Of a stretch of 64,000 bases of DNA, positions 17,569 through 27,926 are shown piece after piece (position 1 is the stretch's first letter; each line of letters begins with the position of its first letter). The DNA is from Geobacillus sp. 46C-IIa (GTDB lineage: Bacteria > Bacillota > Bacilli > Bacillales > Anoxybacillaceae). The notes beneath the pieces were generated by a model that did no database searches, was not told where the DNA came from, and saw only the letters and a list, made by a program, of their open reading frames with translations. The stretch is taken from positions 464,001 to 528,000 of the forward strand of contig NZ_CP061474.1 of NCBI RefSeq assembly GCF_014679505.1. Direction: 5' to 3'. The translations under genes and the position numbers were made by a program.

Positions 17569-19954
17569 AGAAACGTTTAAACGGGTGTTTGTGACGCGGC
17601 TCGAAACGTTGTGCGGCAAACAGTTCGAGGAGTCAACGACGCGCGATCATTATTATGTCCTCGGCCATATGGTGCGCGAACATATTAGCCGCCATTGGAT
17701 CGCCACGAATGAGCGCAATCGGGCGCAAAGACGGAAGCAAGTGTATTATTTGTCGATCGAGTTTTTATTGGGGCGGCTGCTCGGCAGCAACTTATTGAAT
17801 CTCGGAGTCCTCCCGGTCGTTGAAGAGGGGCTTCGCGAGCTGGGCATTCGCCTCGAAGACGTCGAGGAGAGCGAGGCGGACGCAGGGCTTGGCAACGGCG
17901 GGCTCGGGCGGCTCGCCGCCTGTTTTCTCGATTCGCTCGCGACGTTGAATTTGCCGGGCCACGGCCATGGCATCCGCTATAAACACGGGCTGTTTGACCA
18001 AAAGATCGTCGATGGCTATCAAGTCGAGCTACCCGAGCAATGGCTGCGCCACGGAAACGTTTGGGAAATCCGCAAGGAAGAGCTGGCTGTCGAAGTGAAT
18101 TTTTGGGGGCGCGTCGAGGTGTCCGAGCAAAACGGCCGCCTCGTCTTCCGCCATGTCGACAGCGAAAAAGTGATGGCGGTGCCATACGACATGCCGGTGA
18201 TCGGCTATGGGACGAATACGGTCAATACGCTGCGGCTTTGGAGCGCTGAACCGGCGAAGACGTTCCCGCTTCATAAAGACGTCATGCAATACAAGCGGGA
18301 GACAGAAGCCATTTCGGAATTTTTATACCCGGATGATGCGCATGACGAAGGGAAAATTTTACGGCTGAAGCAGCAATACTTTCTCGTCGCCGCCAGCCTC
18401 GGCAGCATCGTCCGCGCCCATCGCCGCCAGCACGGGAATTTGCACCGGCTTCATGAATATGTCGCCATTCATGTCAACGACACCCACCCGGTGCTGGCAA
18501 TTCCGGAATTGATGCGCATTTTGCTCGATGAGGAAGGGATGAGTTGGGAAGAGGCGTGGCATATTACGACCCATACGATCGCCTATACGAATCATACAAC
18601 GTTGTCCGAAGCGCTCGAGAAATGGCCGATTCATTTGTTTCAGCCGCTCTTGCCACGCATTTACATGATCGTTGAAGAAATTAACGAGCGATTTTGCCGC
18701 GAGCTGTGGGAACGCTACCCTGGCGATTGGGGGCGGATTGAACAAATGGCCATTATCGCCCATGGCATGGTGAAAATGGCGCATTTGGCCATCGCCGGCA
18801 GCCATAGCGTCAACGGAGTGGCGAAGCTGCACACCGAAATTTTGAAACAGCGGGAAATGCGTCTGTTTTACGAATGGGCGCCGCAGAAGTTTAACAATAA
18901 AACGAACGGGGTGACCCATCGGCGCTGGCTGTTAAAGGCGAACCCAGAGCTGTCGGCGTTGATTACCGACACGATCGGTCCGCGCTGGATTCACGAGCCG
19001 GAAAGGCTCATCGATCTTGCGCCGCACGCCTCTGATCCGGCGTTTCGGCAGGCGCTCTCAGCCGTTAAGCAGCAGCGCAAACGAAAGCTTGCCGCCCGCA
19101 TTTATGAAAAGACCGGGATTCGCGTGGATGAGTCGTCGATCTTTGATGTGCAAGTGAAGCGGCTGCACGCCTACAAACGGCAGCTGCTCAACGTCTTGCA
19201 TATCATGTACTTATACAATCGGCTGAGGGAAGACTCGCACTTCTCGATTTACCCGCGCACGTTCATCTTCGGAGCGAAGGCGTCACCCGGTTATTATTAT
19301 GCGAAACGGATCATTAAACTCATTCATTCGGTGGCTGACAAGGTCAACAGCGACAAACGGACAAATGGGCAGCTAAAGGTCATTTTTTTAGAAAATTACC
19401 GCGTGTCGCTCGCCGAGGAAATTTTCCCGGCCGCCGATGTGAGCGAGCAAATTTCGACCGCAAGCAAAGAAGCGTCCGGGACGGGCAACATGAAGTTTAT
19501 GATGAACGGGGCGATCACGCTCGGCACGCTCGACGGGGCGAATGTCGAAATCGCCGAAGCGGTCGGAAAAGAAAACATGTTTTTGTTCGGGCTGACCGCG
19601 GAAGAAGTGCTCAACTACTATGAGCACGGCGGCTACCGGGCGCATGAATATTACCACCACGACAAGCGGATCAAGCAAGTCGTCGATCAGCTGGTGAACG
19701 GCTTTTTTCCTGATGTTGACGACTATTTCGAGCCGATTTATGACTCATTGCTGACGCAAAACGATGAATATTTCGTTTTGCGCGACTTTGCTGCTTATGC
19801 CGAAGCGCATGAGCAGGTGGAAGCGGCTTACCGCGACCCGGCGCGCTGGTGGTATATGAGCGCTGTCAACATCGCCCACTCCGGCTATTTCGCGAGCGAC
19901 CGGACGATCGCCGAGTACGCCGCTGACATTTGGGGCATTTCACCGTTGATGTGA
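17555..19954 (+). CDS. glgP: Glycogen phosphorylase
   Basis: GlgP (GT35, 799 residues) releases glucose-1-phosphate from glycogen ends. Recognisable parts are [71 protein letters not shown] and the PLP-lysine site [15 protein letters not shown] (Lys647). The start is TTG 17555, preceded by GGAGG at a nine-base distance and lying inside glgA. As last gene of the operon it puts breakdown under the same control as synthesis. A strong terminator follows after about 100 bases. Confidence 0.97.
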   Translation: MFADKETFKRVFVTRLETLCGKQFEESTTRDHYYVLGHMVREHISRHWIATNERNRAQRRKQVYYLSIEFLLGRLLGSNLLNLGVLPVVEEGLRELGIRLEDVEESEADAGLGNGGLGRLAACFLDSLATLNLPGHGHGIRYKHGLFDQKIVDGYQVELPEQWLRHGNVWEIRKEELAVEVNFWGRVEVSEQNGRLVFRHVDSEKVMAVPYDMPVIGYGTNTVNTLRLWSAEPAKTFPLHKDVMQYKRETEAISEFLYPDDAHDEGKILRLKQQYFLVAASLGSIVRAHRRQHGNLHRLHEYVAIHVNDTHPVLAIPELMRILLDEEGMSWEEAWHITTHTIAYTNHTTLSEALEKWPIHLFQPLLPRIYMIVEEINERFCRELWERYPGDWGRIEQMAIIAHGMVKMAHLAIAGSHSVNGVAKLHTEILKQREMRLFYEWAPQKFNNKTNGVTHRRWLLKANPELSALITDTIGPRWIHEPERLIDLAPHASDPAFRQALSAVKQQRKRKLAARIYEKTGIRVDESSIFDVQVKRLHAYKRQLLNVLHIMYLYNRLREDSHFSIYPRTFIFGAKASPGYYYAKRIIKLIHSVADKVNSDKRTNGQLKVIFLENYRVSLAEEIFPAADVSEQISTASKEASGTGNMKFMMNGAITLGTLDGANVEIAEAVGKENMFLFGLTAEEVLNYYEHGGYRAHEYYHHDKRIKQVVDQLVNGFFPDVDDYFEPIYDSLLTQNDEYFVLRDFAAYAEAHEQVEAAYRDPARWWYMSAVNIAHSGYFASDRTIAEYAADIWGISPLM

Positions 19955-20052
19955 AGCAACAGCGAAGCGTGATTAGGAACGATTCGGCGCCAATCAAGAG
20001 GTCTGATGTATAACCGCAGCCGCCCTTCGCCCGAAGGCAAAGGCATGAAAGG

Positions 20053-20090
20053 AAAAGGGACGTTCTGCTCGGTTCAGAACGCCCCTTTTC
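20053..20090. terminator. Terminator of glgBCDAP, shared with AIM24 gene
   Basis: aaaaggg-cgttctg and cagaacg-ccccttttc form a long stem with loop ctcggtt, followed by gtttta. It sits between converging glgP and the AIM24-family gene. Confidence 0.8.
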
Positions 20091-20093
20091 GTT

Positions 20094-20888
20094 TTAGTCG
20101 TCTCCGTCAAGCCAATCGCCGATGCCGCCTAAGAGGCTGCCTTCGCCGACTGACCGCCCCCCGGCGCTCGGAGCGGCAGCGAGCACGCGGTCAGCGAGCC
20201 GGCTGAACGGAAGCGATTGCACCCAGACCGTTCCCGGGCCGGTCACTGTCGCAAAAAACAGTCCTTCACCGCCAAAAAAGGCTGTCTTAATGTTGCCGAC
20301 ATATTCGATGTCGTAATCGACTTCCTTTGTCATCGCGACAAGGCAGCCGGTATCGATGCGCAGCTTTTCCCCCGGCTGCAGCTCGCGGCGGTGAATCGTC
20401 CCGCCAGCGTGCAAAAAGGCGAGCCCATCTCCTTCTAGTTTTTGCATAATAAATCCTTCACCGCCGAAAAAGCCAGTGCCGAGCTTGCGCTGAAATTCAA
20501 TGCCGACAGAGACGCCTTTGGCGGCGCATAAAAACGAATCTTTTTGACAGATCAGTTTCCCGCCGAGCTGGCTCAAATCAACCGGAATAATTTTCCCCGG
20601 GTACGGGGCGGCAAAGGCGACGCGGCGCCTGCCGCTTCCTTGATTGGTGAACACGGTCATGAACAAACTTTCCCCGGTGAGCAGCCGTTTGCCGGCGCCG
20701 ACAAGGCGGCCGAGCAGCCCCCTTCCGCCCGAGGAGCCGTCGCCGAATATCGTCTCCATGGTGATGCCGTCTTCCATCATCATCATGCCGCCCGCTTCCG
20801 CAATGACGCTTTCGCGCGGGTCGAGCTCGATTTCGACAAACTGCATGTCATCGCCGTACAGCTGGTAATCAATTTCGTGTGCGTTCAT
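20094..20888 (-). CDS. AIM24 / TIGR00266 family protein
   Basis: A 264-residue beta-rich protein of the AIM24 (DUF124) family, widespread and without a firmly known function. Signatures include [19 protein letters not shown] near the N-terminus, [19 protein letters not shown] in the middle, and the repeated phrase [20 protein letters not shown] near the C-terminus, reflecting the internal beta-helix pseudo-repeat of this fold. There is no signal peptide or membrane segment. The tail [20 protein letters not shown] is Gly-rich. It is a single gene, divergent from nothing and followed by the glg terminator. Confidence 0.85.
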   Translation of the reverse strand: MNAHEIDYQLYGDDMQFVEIELDPRESVIAEAGGMMMMEDGITMETIFGDGSSGGRGLLGRLVGAGKRLLTGESLFMTVFTNQGSGRRRVAFAAPYPGKIIPVDLSQLGGKLICQKDSFLCAAKGVSVGIEFQRKLGTGFFGGEGFIMQKLEGDGLAFLHAGGTIHRRELQPGEKLRIDTGCLVAMTKEVDYDIEYVGNIKTAFFGGEGLFFATVTGPGTVWVQSLPFSRLADRVLAAAPSAGGRSVGEGSLLGGIGDWLDGDD

Positions 20889-20960
20889 CTTCTCGCCTCC
20901 ATCATCGTCATCAACGTTCCCGTATGTACTACGGAAAACATGTCTTTACTGTTTCAAAAA

Positions 20961-20991
20961 AGACCATCGCGCGGATGGTCCTTTTTGACGA
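20961..20991 (-). terminator. Terminator of yteA
   Basis: gaccatc / gatggtc stem with loop gcgcg and T-rich flanks on both sides; on the minus strand it follows the yteA stop by 30 bases. Confidence 0.8.
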
Positions 20992-21013
20992 AGCTCTCTG
21001 GTCTCGGATGGTT

Positions 21014-21823
21014 CTAAGGATTCGTTTCCCCAAAGTTTTGCTGGGACGGTCTTTCGTCATAGCGGCGGTAACTGTCCTCGGACGTATACGGGTCTTTTTC
21101 GTACGCCGGCAAATCGCCGATATTGGACATGATGCCTTCATCGTCCAATTGATTTTCGAGCAGCTCATGCTCTCTCGTCGGATACACGTTGACGTTTTTT
21201 CCGTACAAATCGACAGCCGCGAAATTTTCCAAGTCTTCCACATAGCCGACGTTCTCTTCCGACTCAGCGTACACTTCGCCGTAGTAGTCGACGTTTTTGC
21301 CAAGGTCGGACGGGGTGTCGGACGTGCCGTAACGGGCGACCTCCTGCCACGCATCCTCAGCATCGTAAGCGACCGACTCATCGCGGTCGTCAAAGTCAAA
21401 TTTGCCAAACGGCGGCATAAGCACCCCTTCCTCAAGCGGACGTTGTTGAGAGACGGTTTGGTCGGGGCTGTGCTGCCGGCAATAAAGCGTGGTCGGCAGC
21501 GCCTCAAGCCGTTCGTACGGGATCGGCTGCCCGCAGATGCGGCACGTTCCGTACGTGCCGTCGGCAATGGCCGCAAGCGCCCGTTCAATTTCACGAAATT
21601 CGCGTTCGGTATGTTCGTCTAAGGCGAGATCTTTTTCCCGCTCGTACAGTTCGGTCGCCTCGTCAGCCGGGTGGTTGTCATAGCTCGCCAGCTCGCCGAC
21701 CGCATCGTGGGCATGGCTGCGCACGAGGCCGAAATGGTCGTTTTGCTTCAGCCGGTCTTCAATGTCCCGCTTCATCTCAAGCAGTGTTGAGCGGAAGGCG
21801 GCCAGTTGTTCGCTCGTCAACAT
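21014..21823 (-). CDS. yteA: YteA, TraR/DksA-type zinc-finger protein
   Basis: A 269-residue protein with an N-terminal coiled-coil pair (residues about 1-90: LRSTLLEMKRDIEDRL.., then EREFREIERALAAI) and the DksA/TraR-type zinc finger GTYGTCRICGQPIPYERLEA..LYCRQH, where the ligands are C-x2-C and C-x2-H. The C-terminal half is acidic and Tyr/Asp/Glu-rich (yteA homology region). DksA-like proteins bind the RNA polymerase secondary channel in proteobacteria; whether YteA does is unknown. ATG 21823 is preferred over TTG 21832 because AGGAAGGGG ends nine bases before it. Confidence 0.85.
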   Translation of the reverse strand: MLTSEQLAAFRSTLLEMKRDIEDRLKQNDHFGLVRSHAHDAVGELASYDNHPADEATELYEREKDLALDEHTEREFREIERALAAIADGTYGTCRICGQPIPYERLEALPTTLYCRQHSPDQTVSQQRPLEEGVLMPPFGKFDFDDRDESVAYDAEDAWQEVARYGTSDTPSDLGKNVDYYGEVYAESEENVGYVEDLENFAAVDLYGKNVNVYPTREHELLENQLDDEGIMSNIGDLPAYEKDPYTSEDSYRRYDERPSQQNFGETNP

Positions 21824-21883
21824 CGGTTGCAACCCCTTCCTTCACAATAGCGTCTATATGGTGTAGTATGGGCGAAAATCAAA

Positions 21884-21912
21884 AAAAAACACGGCCCTTC
21901 CGACCGTGTTAT
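21884..21912 (-). terminator. Terminator of menA
   Basis: On the minus strand aacacggtcggaagggccgtgtt is followed by nine T; the stem overlaps the last codons of menA. Confidence 0.85.
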
Positions 21913-22838
21913 AGCCAGCGGCTGACGAGCAAGCCGATGGCGAGCAAAAAGCCAAACTGCGTATTCGTTTGAGCGGTGGCTTTCATCGCCGGCATCATCT
22001 CCGCCGGTTTCGTTTTGCCGATAAACCCGCGCGTCGCTGCCACTGCTTTGGGCACGCTCAGCAAGGCAAGCAGCGTCCAAAACGGCACGACGCCGAACAG
22101 CACAAGCGCCACAATCCAAAGAAACGCGGCGGCAAACATCAGAGCGAGCACGAGGATCGCCCGATCGCGCCCGACTAAAATGGCGAGCGTTTTTCTCCCT
22201 TTCTCGCGGTCGCCGTCTAGGTCGCGGATGTTATTGGCAAGCAAAATCGCGCCGACTAAAATGGCGACCGGAATGGCCACGAGCACCGCTTTCGCGCTAA
22301 CATCGCCCGTTTGGATGAAAAAGGAAATCAAAATGATGACAAATCCCATAAAAAACCCAGCCGCCAGCTCGCCAAACGGCGTGTAAGCGATCGGAAACGG
22401 CCCGCCGGTGTAAAAGTAGCCGGCTGCCATACAAACCGTACCGATGACGGCAAGCCACCAGCTGCTTTGCGAGCAAATGTAAACGCCGATGAGCATCGCC
22501 GCTCCAAGGCAGGCGAACGCCAGCGTCAATACGGTTCGCGGCTCGAGGCCATCGCGGACGATGGCGCCGCCGATGCCGACCGATTCCGGCGAATCGAGAC
22601 CGCGCTTATAATCATAATACTCGTTAAACATGTTGGTTGCGGTCTGGATGAGTAACGAAGCGATCAGCATGGCAGCAAAGAGCGAAAGGCGAATCGCCGT
22701 CTCGCCAAGCGCCAGCACCGTGCCGACGCATACCGGTACAAACGCCGCCGTCAGCGTATGCGGCCGCGTCAGTCGCCAAAAGACACGCCAGTCGCGGCGG
22801 GCTGGCGGTCGATGATCGATATGTGTGGATGGCTGCAT
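21909..22838 (-). CDS. menA: 1,4-dihydroxy-2-naphthoate polyprenyltransferase
   Basis: MenA attaches the isoprenoid tail to DHNA, the membrane step of menaquinone synthesis. The 309-residue UbiA-family protein has about eight or nine membrane segments. The two Asp-rich Mg/prenyl-diphosphate motifs are NMFNEYYDYKRGLDS (about residue 88) and ANNIRDLDGDREKGRKT (about 200). It is divergent from menF-menD-menH-menB, with which it shares a 149-base intergenic promoter region; its own promoter (TTGACA, 17 bases, TACACT) is visible there. Confidence 0.95.
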   Translation of the reverse strand: MQPSTHIDHRPPARRDWRVFWRLTRPHTLTAAFVPVCVGTVLALGETAIRLSLFAAMLIASLLIQTATNMFNEYYDYKRGLDSPESVGIGGAIVRDGLEPRTVLTLAFACLGAAMLIGVYICSQSSWWLAVIGTVCMAAGYFYTGGPFPIAYTPFGELAAGFFMGFVIILISFFIQTGDVSAKAVLVAIPVAILVGAILLANNIRDLDGDREKGRKTLAILVGRDRAILVLALMFAAAFLWIVALVLFGVVPFWTLLALLSVPKAVAATRGFIGKTKPAEMMPAMKATAQTNTQFGFLLAIGLLVSRWL

Positions 22839-22880
22839 ATGGATTTCCCCTTAATGTTTCGTGAAAATATAGTCAAAATA

Positions 22881-22909
22881 AGTGTAGGAAAACGTTTAAG
22901 GCGTGTCAA
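22881..22909 (-). promoter_or_regulatory. Sigma-A promoter of menA
   Basis: On the minus strand TTGACA (22904-22909) is separated by 17 bases from TACACT (22881-22886), 43 bases upstream of the menA start. On the opposite strand TATAAT at 22943-22948 is a likely -10 box for menF. Confidence 0.7.
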
Positions 22910-22987
22910 CCCTTTCCGATAGATAAATGATTTCCTATTATATATAATGGACGTAGGGGATGGAGAGGGAATCTTACGAAAGAAAGC

Positions 22988-24373
22988 GTGAGGGTCGTGG
23001 CGATTGTATTTCAACATAAAATCCAACAGCAACTGCACGAGCTGGCGGCGAGCGCCGCACGGCCGTTTGTCAGCTGGACGGAACCGTTGGAAGACATCGA
23101 TCCGGTTTCTTTTTTTATGCAAGGACCGGCCTGCGGGTTTCGCGAGCGGTTTTTTTGGTCTGACCGAAGCGGCGGCACCGTCTTTGTCGGCCTTGGCTCG
23201 GCCTATGCGATCGAAACAGAGGAAACGGACGGACGGTTTCAGTATATCGAACAAGAGCGGCGACGATGGGCCGGACAGATCGAGCAGCACGGCGAAGCGG
23301 ATATGCCGCCGCTGTTGTTCGGCGGGTTTTCGTTTGACCCGCACCGGCCGCCCACTTCGGTATGGTGCGGGTTTTCAGCCGGAAAGCTCGTGGCGCCGGC
23401 TGTGCTTCTCTCGGTCAAAAACGGACGGACGTTGCTGACGGTCACGCTGCCTGCTGGCGGCATGGAGCGGGACATGGAACGAATCGGGCGGCTGCTTCGA
23501 CGGATGGAAGAGCCATTGCCGTCTTCTGCAACGCTTCCGACGCTCATCTCGGATGAAGAAGAGGAAAAAGAGCGATGGCTCGCGGCGGTTCATGAAGCGA
23601 TCGCCTCGATTCGCACCGGCCGATTGGAGAAAGTCGTGCTCGCCCGCGCGCGGCGGTTGGCGTTCAACGCGGCGATTGACGCCGCTTTTGTGCTCGCGCG
23701 GCTTCGCGAGCAGCAGCCGTTTGCCTATCTGTTTGCGTTTGAACAAGACGGCCGCTGTTTTATTGGCGCCTCGCCTGAGCAGCTTGTCCAAAAAGAAGGG
23801 GAGACGTGCCGCTCAGTGTGCCTAGCGGGGTCCGTGCGCCGCGGGGGCAGCGCGACGGAAGATGAACAGCTTGGCGCCTGGCTGCAGGCGGATTCGAAAA
23901 ACCGTGAGGAACATCAGTTTGTTGTGCGCATGATCCGAAGCTTGTTTTCGTCCGTTTGTGAGACGGTGGAGATGCCGGCTGCGCCGCAGCTTCTGAAGCT
24001 GCCGCATATCCAGCATTTGTGCACGCCGGTCGTCGGCCGCGGTTGCCTGGAGCCATCGGTGCTGCGCCTTGTGGAACTGATGCACCCGACGCCGGCGCTC
24101 GGCGGAACGCCGCGCGAACGGGCGATGGAAGCGATCCGTTCCCTTGAACCGCTTGATCGCGGGTGGTACGCTGCTCCGATCGGCTGGGTGGATGCGGACG
24201 GCAACGGGGAATGGGCGGTCGCCATTCGCTCCGGTTTGCTTGACGGGAACAAGGCTACGCTGTTTGCCGGCTGCGGCATTGTCGCCCATTCGGATCCAAC
24301 GAGCGAGTATGAAGAGACGAACGTCAAAATGGCCCCGATGTTATCAGCTTTAGGAGTGATGAACAATGACTAA
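22988..24373 (+). CDS. menF: Isochorismate synthase
   Basis: MenF converts chorismate to isochorismate at the entry to menaquinone synthesis. The 461-residue protein has the chorismate-binding fold: RTGRLEKVVLARARRL, FIGASPEQLVQKEG, KNREEHQFVVRMI, LPHIQHLCTPVVG, HPTPALGGTPRERA and ..AGCGIVAHSDP in the order expected of the MST family. The start is GTG 22988; the ribosome site is weak (gaaagaaag). Its end overlaps the menD start by eight bases, so translation is coupled. Confidence 0.95.
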   Translation: MRVVAIVFQHKIQQQLHELAASAARPFVSWTEPLEDIDPVSFFMQGPACGFRERFFWSDRSGGTVFVGLGSAYAIETEETDGRFQYIEQERRRWAGQIEQHGEADMPPLLFGGFSFDPHRPPTSVWCGFSAGKLVAPAVLLSVKNGRTLLTVTLPAGGMERDMERIGRLLRRMEEPLPSSATLPTLISDEEEEKERWLAAVHEAIASIRTGRLEKVVLARARRLAFNAAIDAAFVLARLREQQPFAYLFAFEQDGRCFIGASPEQLVQKEGETCRSVCLAGSVRRGGSATEDEQLGAWLQADSKNREEHQFVVRMIRSLFSSVCETVEMPAAPQLLKLPHIQHLCTPVVGRGCLEPSVLRLVELMHPTPALGGTPRERAMEAIRSLEPLDRGWYAAPIGWVDADGNGEWAVAIRSGLLDGNKATLFAGCGIVAHSDPTSEYEETNVKMAPMLSALGVMNND

Positions 24374-26126
24374 CGCGTTGTCATATTATGTGGCCGCCTT
24401 TGTTGACGGGCTGGTGCAAGCTGGGGTGACGGAAGCCGTCATCAGCCCTGGTTCGCGCTCGACGCCGCTTGCGATGGCGATGGCGGAGCATCGCGGTCTC
24501 CGCTTTTCGATGCATATCGATGAGCGATCGGCGGCGTTTTTTGCCCTCGGCATGGCGAAAGCGAAACAGCGGCCGGTCGCGTTAGTATGCACGTCGGGGA
24601 CGGCGGCGGCCAACTATTTGCCGGCCATCGTTGAAGCGCACTATTCGCGTGTACCGCTTGTCGTGCTGACGGCCGATCGGCCGCACGAGCTGCGCGATGT
24701 CGGCGCGCCGCAAGCGATTGACCAGCTGCATTTATACGGCCGCTATGCGAAATGGTTTGTCGACTTGGCGCTGCCGGAAGAGACGGATTCGATGCTTCGC
24801 TATGCGCGGACGATGGCGGCAAGGGCCGCGGCCATCGCGGCGGGCGCGCCGGCTGGGCCTGTGCACGTCAACGTTCCGCTCCGCGAGCCGCTCGTGCCGA
24901 TCATCGACGAGGACGTTTGGGAGCGGGTGCGCACCGTGGCGGAAACACCGCAAATGATCTGCGGTCATGCGACGCTGTCAGCAGAAAACGCGGCGGCGCT
25001 CTATGAGCAGTTGGCCGCAGCCAAGCGCGGGCTGATCGTTTGTGGACCGCTTGACCAGCCCGGTTTTGCCGAGGCGGTGACGGAGCTGGCAAGGGCGCTT
25101 GATGTTCCGATTCTCGCCGATCCGCTTTCCCAGCTGCGCGCCGGTTCGCACGACAAAACGTATGTCATTGACAGCTATGATGCCATGTTAAAAGACGAGG
25201 CGATCGCTTCAAAGCTCGTGCCGGACGTCGTGCTCCGGTTTGGCGCCATGCCGGTATCCAAGCCGCTCTTTTTATGGCTCAAGCAACACCGCTCGATCCG
25301 CCAAATCGTTGTCGATGATGGCGGCTGGCGCGATCCGACATTGTCGGCGGCATGTGTCGTCCATAGTAATGAAACCGTTTTTTGCCGCCAGCTGCTTGAC
25401 ATCGCCGAACCGAAGCGAAACGAGAGCGCCTGGTCGACGACGTGGCGGGAGATCAACGACATCGCCCGCACCGTGTTGCGGGAGCACTTGCCGGCAGGCG
25501 AATGGTTTGAAGGGAAAGTGTTTGCTGAACTCGCTGAGCTGCTGCCGGCGGGAGCCACACTTTTTGTCGGCAACAGCATGCCGATCCGCGATGCCGATAC
25601 GTTTCTCTTTGCCACGGACAAGCCGCTTCGCGTTCTCGCCAACCGCGGCGCCAACGGCATTGACGGCGTCGTCTCAAGCGCTTTGGGCGCAAGCTCTGTT
25701 GCGCAGCCGCTCGTGCTTGTCATCGGCGATTTGTCGTTTTACCATGACGTAAACGGCCTGCTGGCGGCCAAAATGCATGGGCTGCAGGCGACGATCGTAC
25801 TGCTGAACAATAACGGCGGCGGCATTTTCTCCTTTTTGCCGCAGGCGCGCCATGAAGGGCCGTTTGAAACGTTGTTCGGCACGCCGACGAATTTGTCGTT
25901 TGCGCATGCAGTCGAGATGTATGGCGGCCGTTATGCGGTGCCGTACACATGGGACGAATTTCGCCTCCATGTCGCCGAATCGCTCGACACAGGCGGGCTG
26001 AACGTTATCGAAGTGCGCACGTCGCGCGCGGAAAATGTCCAAATGCATCGATTGTTGTGGGAACGTGTTTCCCAGGAAATCGGGAAATTTCTCGAACAAA
26101 AAGGAATGGAAGAACCGTGGAACTGA
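24366..26126 (+). CDS. menD: SEPHCHC synthase (MenD)
   Basis: MenD is a thiamine-diphosphate enzyme that joins isochorismate and 2-oxoglutarate. The 586-residue protein has the N-terminal PYR domain (VISPGSRSTPLAMAMAEH with the catalytic Glu region HIDERSAAFFALG), a central domain and the ThDP/Mg motif GDLSFYHDVNGLL..NNNGGGIFSFLP. Length is normal. It overlaps menF upstream and the GTG start of menH downstream. Confidence 0.97.
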   Translation: MTNALSYYVAAFVDGLVQAGVTEAVISPGSRSTPLAMAMAEHRGLRFSMHIDERSAAFFALGMAKAKQRPVALVCTSGTAAANYLPAIVEAHYSRVPLVVLTADRPHELRDVGAPQAIDQLHLYGRYAKWFVDLALPEETDSMLRYARTMAARAAAIAAGAPAGPVHVNVPLREPLVPIIDEDVWERVRTVAETPQMICGHATLSAENAAALYEQLAAAKRGLIVCGPLDQPGFAEAVTELARALDVPILADPLSQLRAGSHDKTYVIDSYDAMLKDEAIASKLVPDVVLRFGAMPVSKPLFLWLKQHRSIRQIVVDDGGWRDPTLSAACVVHSNETVFCRQLLDIAEPKRNESAWSTTWREINDIARTVLREHLPAGEWFEGKVFAELAELLPAGATLFVGNSMPIRDADTFLFATDKPLRVLANRGANGIDGVVSSALGASSVAQPLVLVIGDLSFYHDVNGLLAAKMHGLQATIVLLNNNGGGIFSFLPQARHEGPFETLFGTPTNLSFAHAVEMYGGRYAVPYTWDEFRLHVAESLDTGGLNVIEVRTSRAENVQMHRLLWERVSQEIGKFLEQKGMEEPWN

Positions 26127-26923
26127 ATGGAATTGGTTACCATGTGGAACAATATGGGGAAGGGGAGCCGTTGTTGCTGCTGCATGGGTTCACTGGCAGC
26201 GCGGATACGTGGCGGCCGCTCATTCCTGTTTGGCAGGACTTTCGCCTCATAGCGGTTGACCTCATCGGACACGGGCGGACGGAGGCGCCAAAAAGCGCCG
26301 ATCGGTACCGAATGGAGCAGGCGGCGGCCGACTTGACGGCGCTTCTTGATGAACTTGGCATCGAAAAAGCGAACGTGCTCGGCTATTCGATGGGCGGGCG
26401 GCTCGCTTTGAGCTTTGCTATATGGCATCCGCACCGCATCCGCCGCTTAGTGCTTGAAAGCAGCTCGCCGGGGCTGAAGACGGAAGCGGAGCGGCGTGCG
26501 CGGCAAGAAGCCGATGAAGCGCTCGCGCACATGATTGAACGAAACGGCGTCCGCGCGTTTGTTGATCATTGGGAGCAGCTGCCGCTCTTTGCCACGCAAA
26601 AGCGGCTTCCAGAGCCGGTGCGGGCGGCCATTCGCCGCGAGCGGCTTCGCCATACGGAGCAAGGGCTCGCCAACAGCCTGCGCGGGATGGGAACAGGCGT
26701 GCAGCCGTCGTGGTGGGAGCGGCTTAGGGAGATCCAAGCGCCTGTGTTGCTTCTTTGCGGGGAGCACGATGAGAAATTTTGCCGCATGGCTGCTGACATG
26801 CATGAACAGTTGGCGAACAGCGAACTCATCTGCGTGCAAGAAGCTGGACATGCAATTCATGTGGAACAGTTCGGCATTTTTGCTAAAATAGTAAGTGAAT
26901 TCATTAAAAAGGGGGAAGTATGA
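26117..26923 (+). CDS. menH: SHCHC synthase (MenH), alpha/beta hydrolase
   Basis: MenH removes pyruvate from SEPHCHC to give SHCHC. The 268-residue alpha/beta hydrolase has LLLLHGFTGSADTW (oxyanion loop), the nucleophile elbow GYSMGG, Asp in LLCGEHDEKF and His in QEAGHAIHVEQ. The start is GTG 26117, inside the 3' end of menD, since no ATG in frame lies nearby and VELNGIGYHVEQ starts the conserved fold. Its stop TGA is directly followed by the menB start. Confidence 0.93.
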   Translation: MELNGIGYHVEQYGEGEPLLLLHGFTGSADTWRPLIPVWQDFRLIAVDLIGHGRTEAPKSADRYRMEQAAADLTALLDELGIEKANVLGYSMGGRLALSFAIWHPHRIRRLVLESSSPGLKTEAERRARQEADEALAHMIERNGVRAFVDHWEQLPLFATQKRLPEPVRAAIRRERLRHTEQGLANSLRGMGTGVQPSWWERLREIQAPVLLLCGEHDEKFCRMAADMHEQLANSELICVQEAGHAIHVEQFGIFAKIVSEFIKKGEV

Positions 26924-27742
26924 ATGCCGTTTGAATGGGTGAAAGAGTACGATTATGAGGACATTATTTACGAAACGTACAACGGCATCGCCAAAATTAC
27001 GATCAATCGACCGGAAGTACATAATGCGTTCCGTCCAAAAACAGTCAACGAGATGATCGATGCATTCTCGCGGGCGCGGGACGATTCGAACATCGGCGTC
27101 ATCATTTTGACCGGCGCGGGCGGCAAGGCGTTTTGCTCCGGCGGGGACCAAAAAGTGCGCGGCCATGGAGGATATGTCGGCGAGGACGAAATTCCGCGCC
27201 TGAACGTGCTCGATTTGCAGCGGCTCATCCGCGTCATCCCGAAACCGGTCATCGCGATGGTCGCCGGGTATGCGATCGGCGGCGGCCATGTGCTCCATGT
27301 CGTCTGCGATTTAACGATTGCCGCAGACAACGCCATCTTCGGCCAAACGGGGCCGAAAGTCGGCAGCTTTGACGGCGGTTACGGCGCCGGTTATTTGGCG
27401 CGCATCGTCGGCCATAAAAAGGCGCGCGAAATTTGGTATTTGTGCCGCCAGTACAACGCCCAAGAAGCGCTCGAGATGGGGCTCGTCAACAAAGTTGTGC
27501 CGCTTGAACAGCTTGAGGAGGAAACGGTCAAATGGGCGCAAGAAATTTTGGAAAAAAGCCCGACGGCCATTCGCTTCTTAAAAGCGGCGTTTAACGCGGA
27601 TTCCGACGGTTTGGCCGGCATTCAGCAGCTCGCCGGTGATGCGACGCTTCTCTTCTACACAACGGAAGAAGCGAAAGAAGGAATGAGAGCGTTTAAAGAG
27701 AAACGGAAGCCGGACTTCGGCCAGTTTCCGCGTTTTCCGTGA
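26924..27742 (+). CDS. menB: 1,4-dihydroxy-2-naphthoyl-CoA synthase
   Basis: MenB closes the second ring, making DHNA-CoA from succinylbenzoyl-CoA. This 272-residue crotonase-family enzyme shows the oxyanion-hole segments [12 protein letters not shown] and [17 protein letters not shown], the signature [16 protein letters not shown] with the catalytic Asp/Gly, and the C-terminal [31 protein letters not shown] precedes the ATG. It ends the coupled part of the operon; a terminator lies between it and menE. Confidence 0.97.
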   Translation: MPFEWVKEYDYEDIIYETYNGIAKITINRPEVHNAFRPKTVNEMIDAFSRARDDSNIGVIILTGAGGKAFCSGGDQKVRGHGGYVGEDEIPRLNVLDLQRLIRVIPKPVIAMVAGYAIGGGHVLHVVCDLTIAADNAIFGQTGPKVGSFDGGYGAGYLARIVGHKKAREIWYLCRQYNAQEALEMGLVNKVVPLEQLEEETVKWAQEILEKSPTAIRFLKAAFNADSDGLAGIQQLAGDATLLFYTTEEAKEGMRAFKEKRKPDFGQFPRFP

Positions 27743-27840
27743 TCATGTGCGCGCATTGAGCCAACATGGTCACGGTTGGACGGGGGACAAGCGTTGCGCA
27801 TGAATCGTTTCCGTGAACATGCGCACGCTTGGCCAGGTCG
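27730..27840 (+). repeat. Imperfect direct repeat at the menB-menE junction
   Basis: A segment beginning cgttttccgtgatcatg (27730) and ending aacatggtc recurs as cgtttccgtgaacatg (27808) ending ggccaggtc, about 35-40 bases each with a few changes. The first copy contains the last codons and the stop of menB. It looks like an old local duplication. Confidence 0.5.
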
Positions 27841-27865
27841 AGGGACCGGGTCTTTCCGTGCGAAC

Positions 27866-27903
27866 GCAAAAGCAGCTTGATGCGGTATCAAGCTGCTTTT
27901 TTG
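27866..27903 (+). terminator. Terminator between menB and menE
   Basis: aaagcagcttgat / atcaagctgctttttt is a 12-base-pair hairpin with loop gcggt and a T run. It ends 24 bases before the menE start and may attenuate or separate menE from the upstream operon. Confidence 0.85.
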
Positions 27904-27926
27904 CGAGCGAAAGGAGGAAGAACGAA

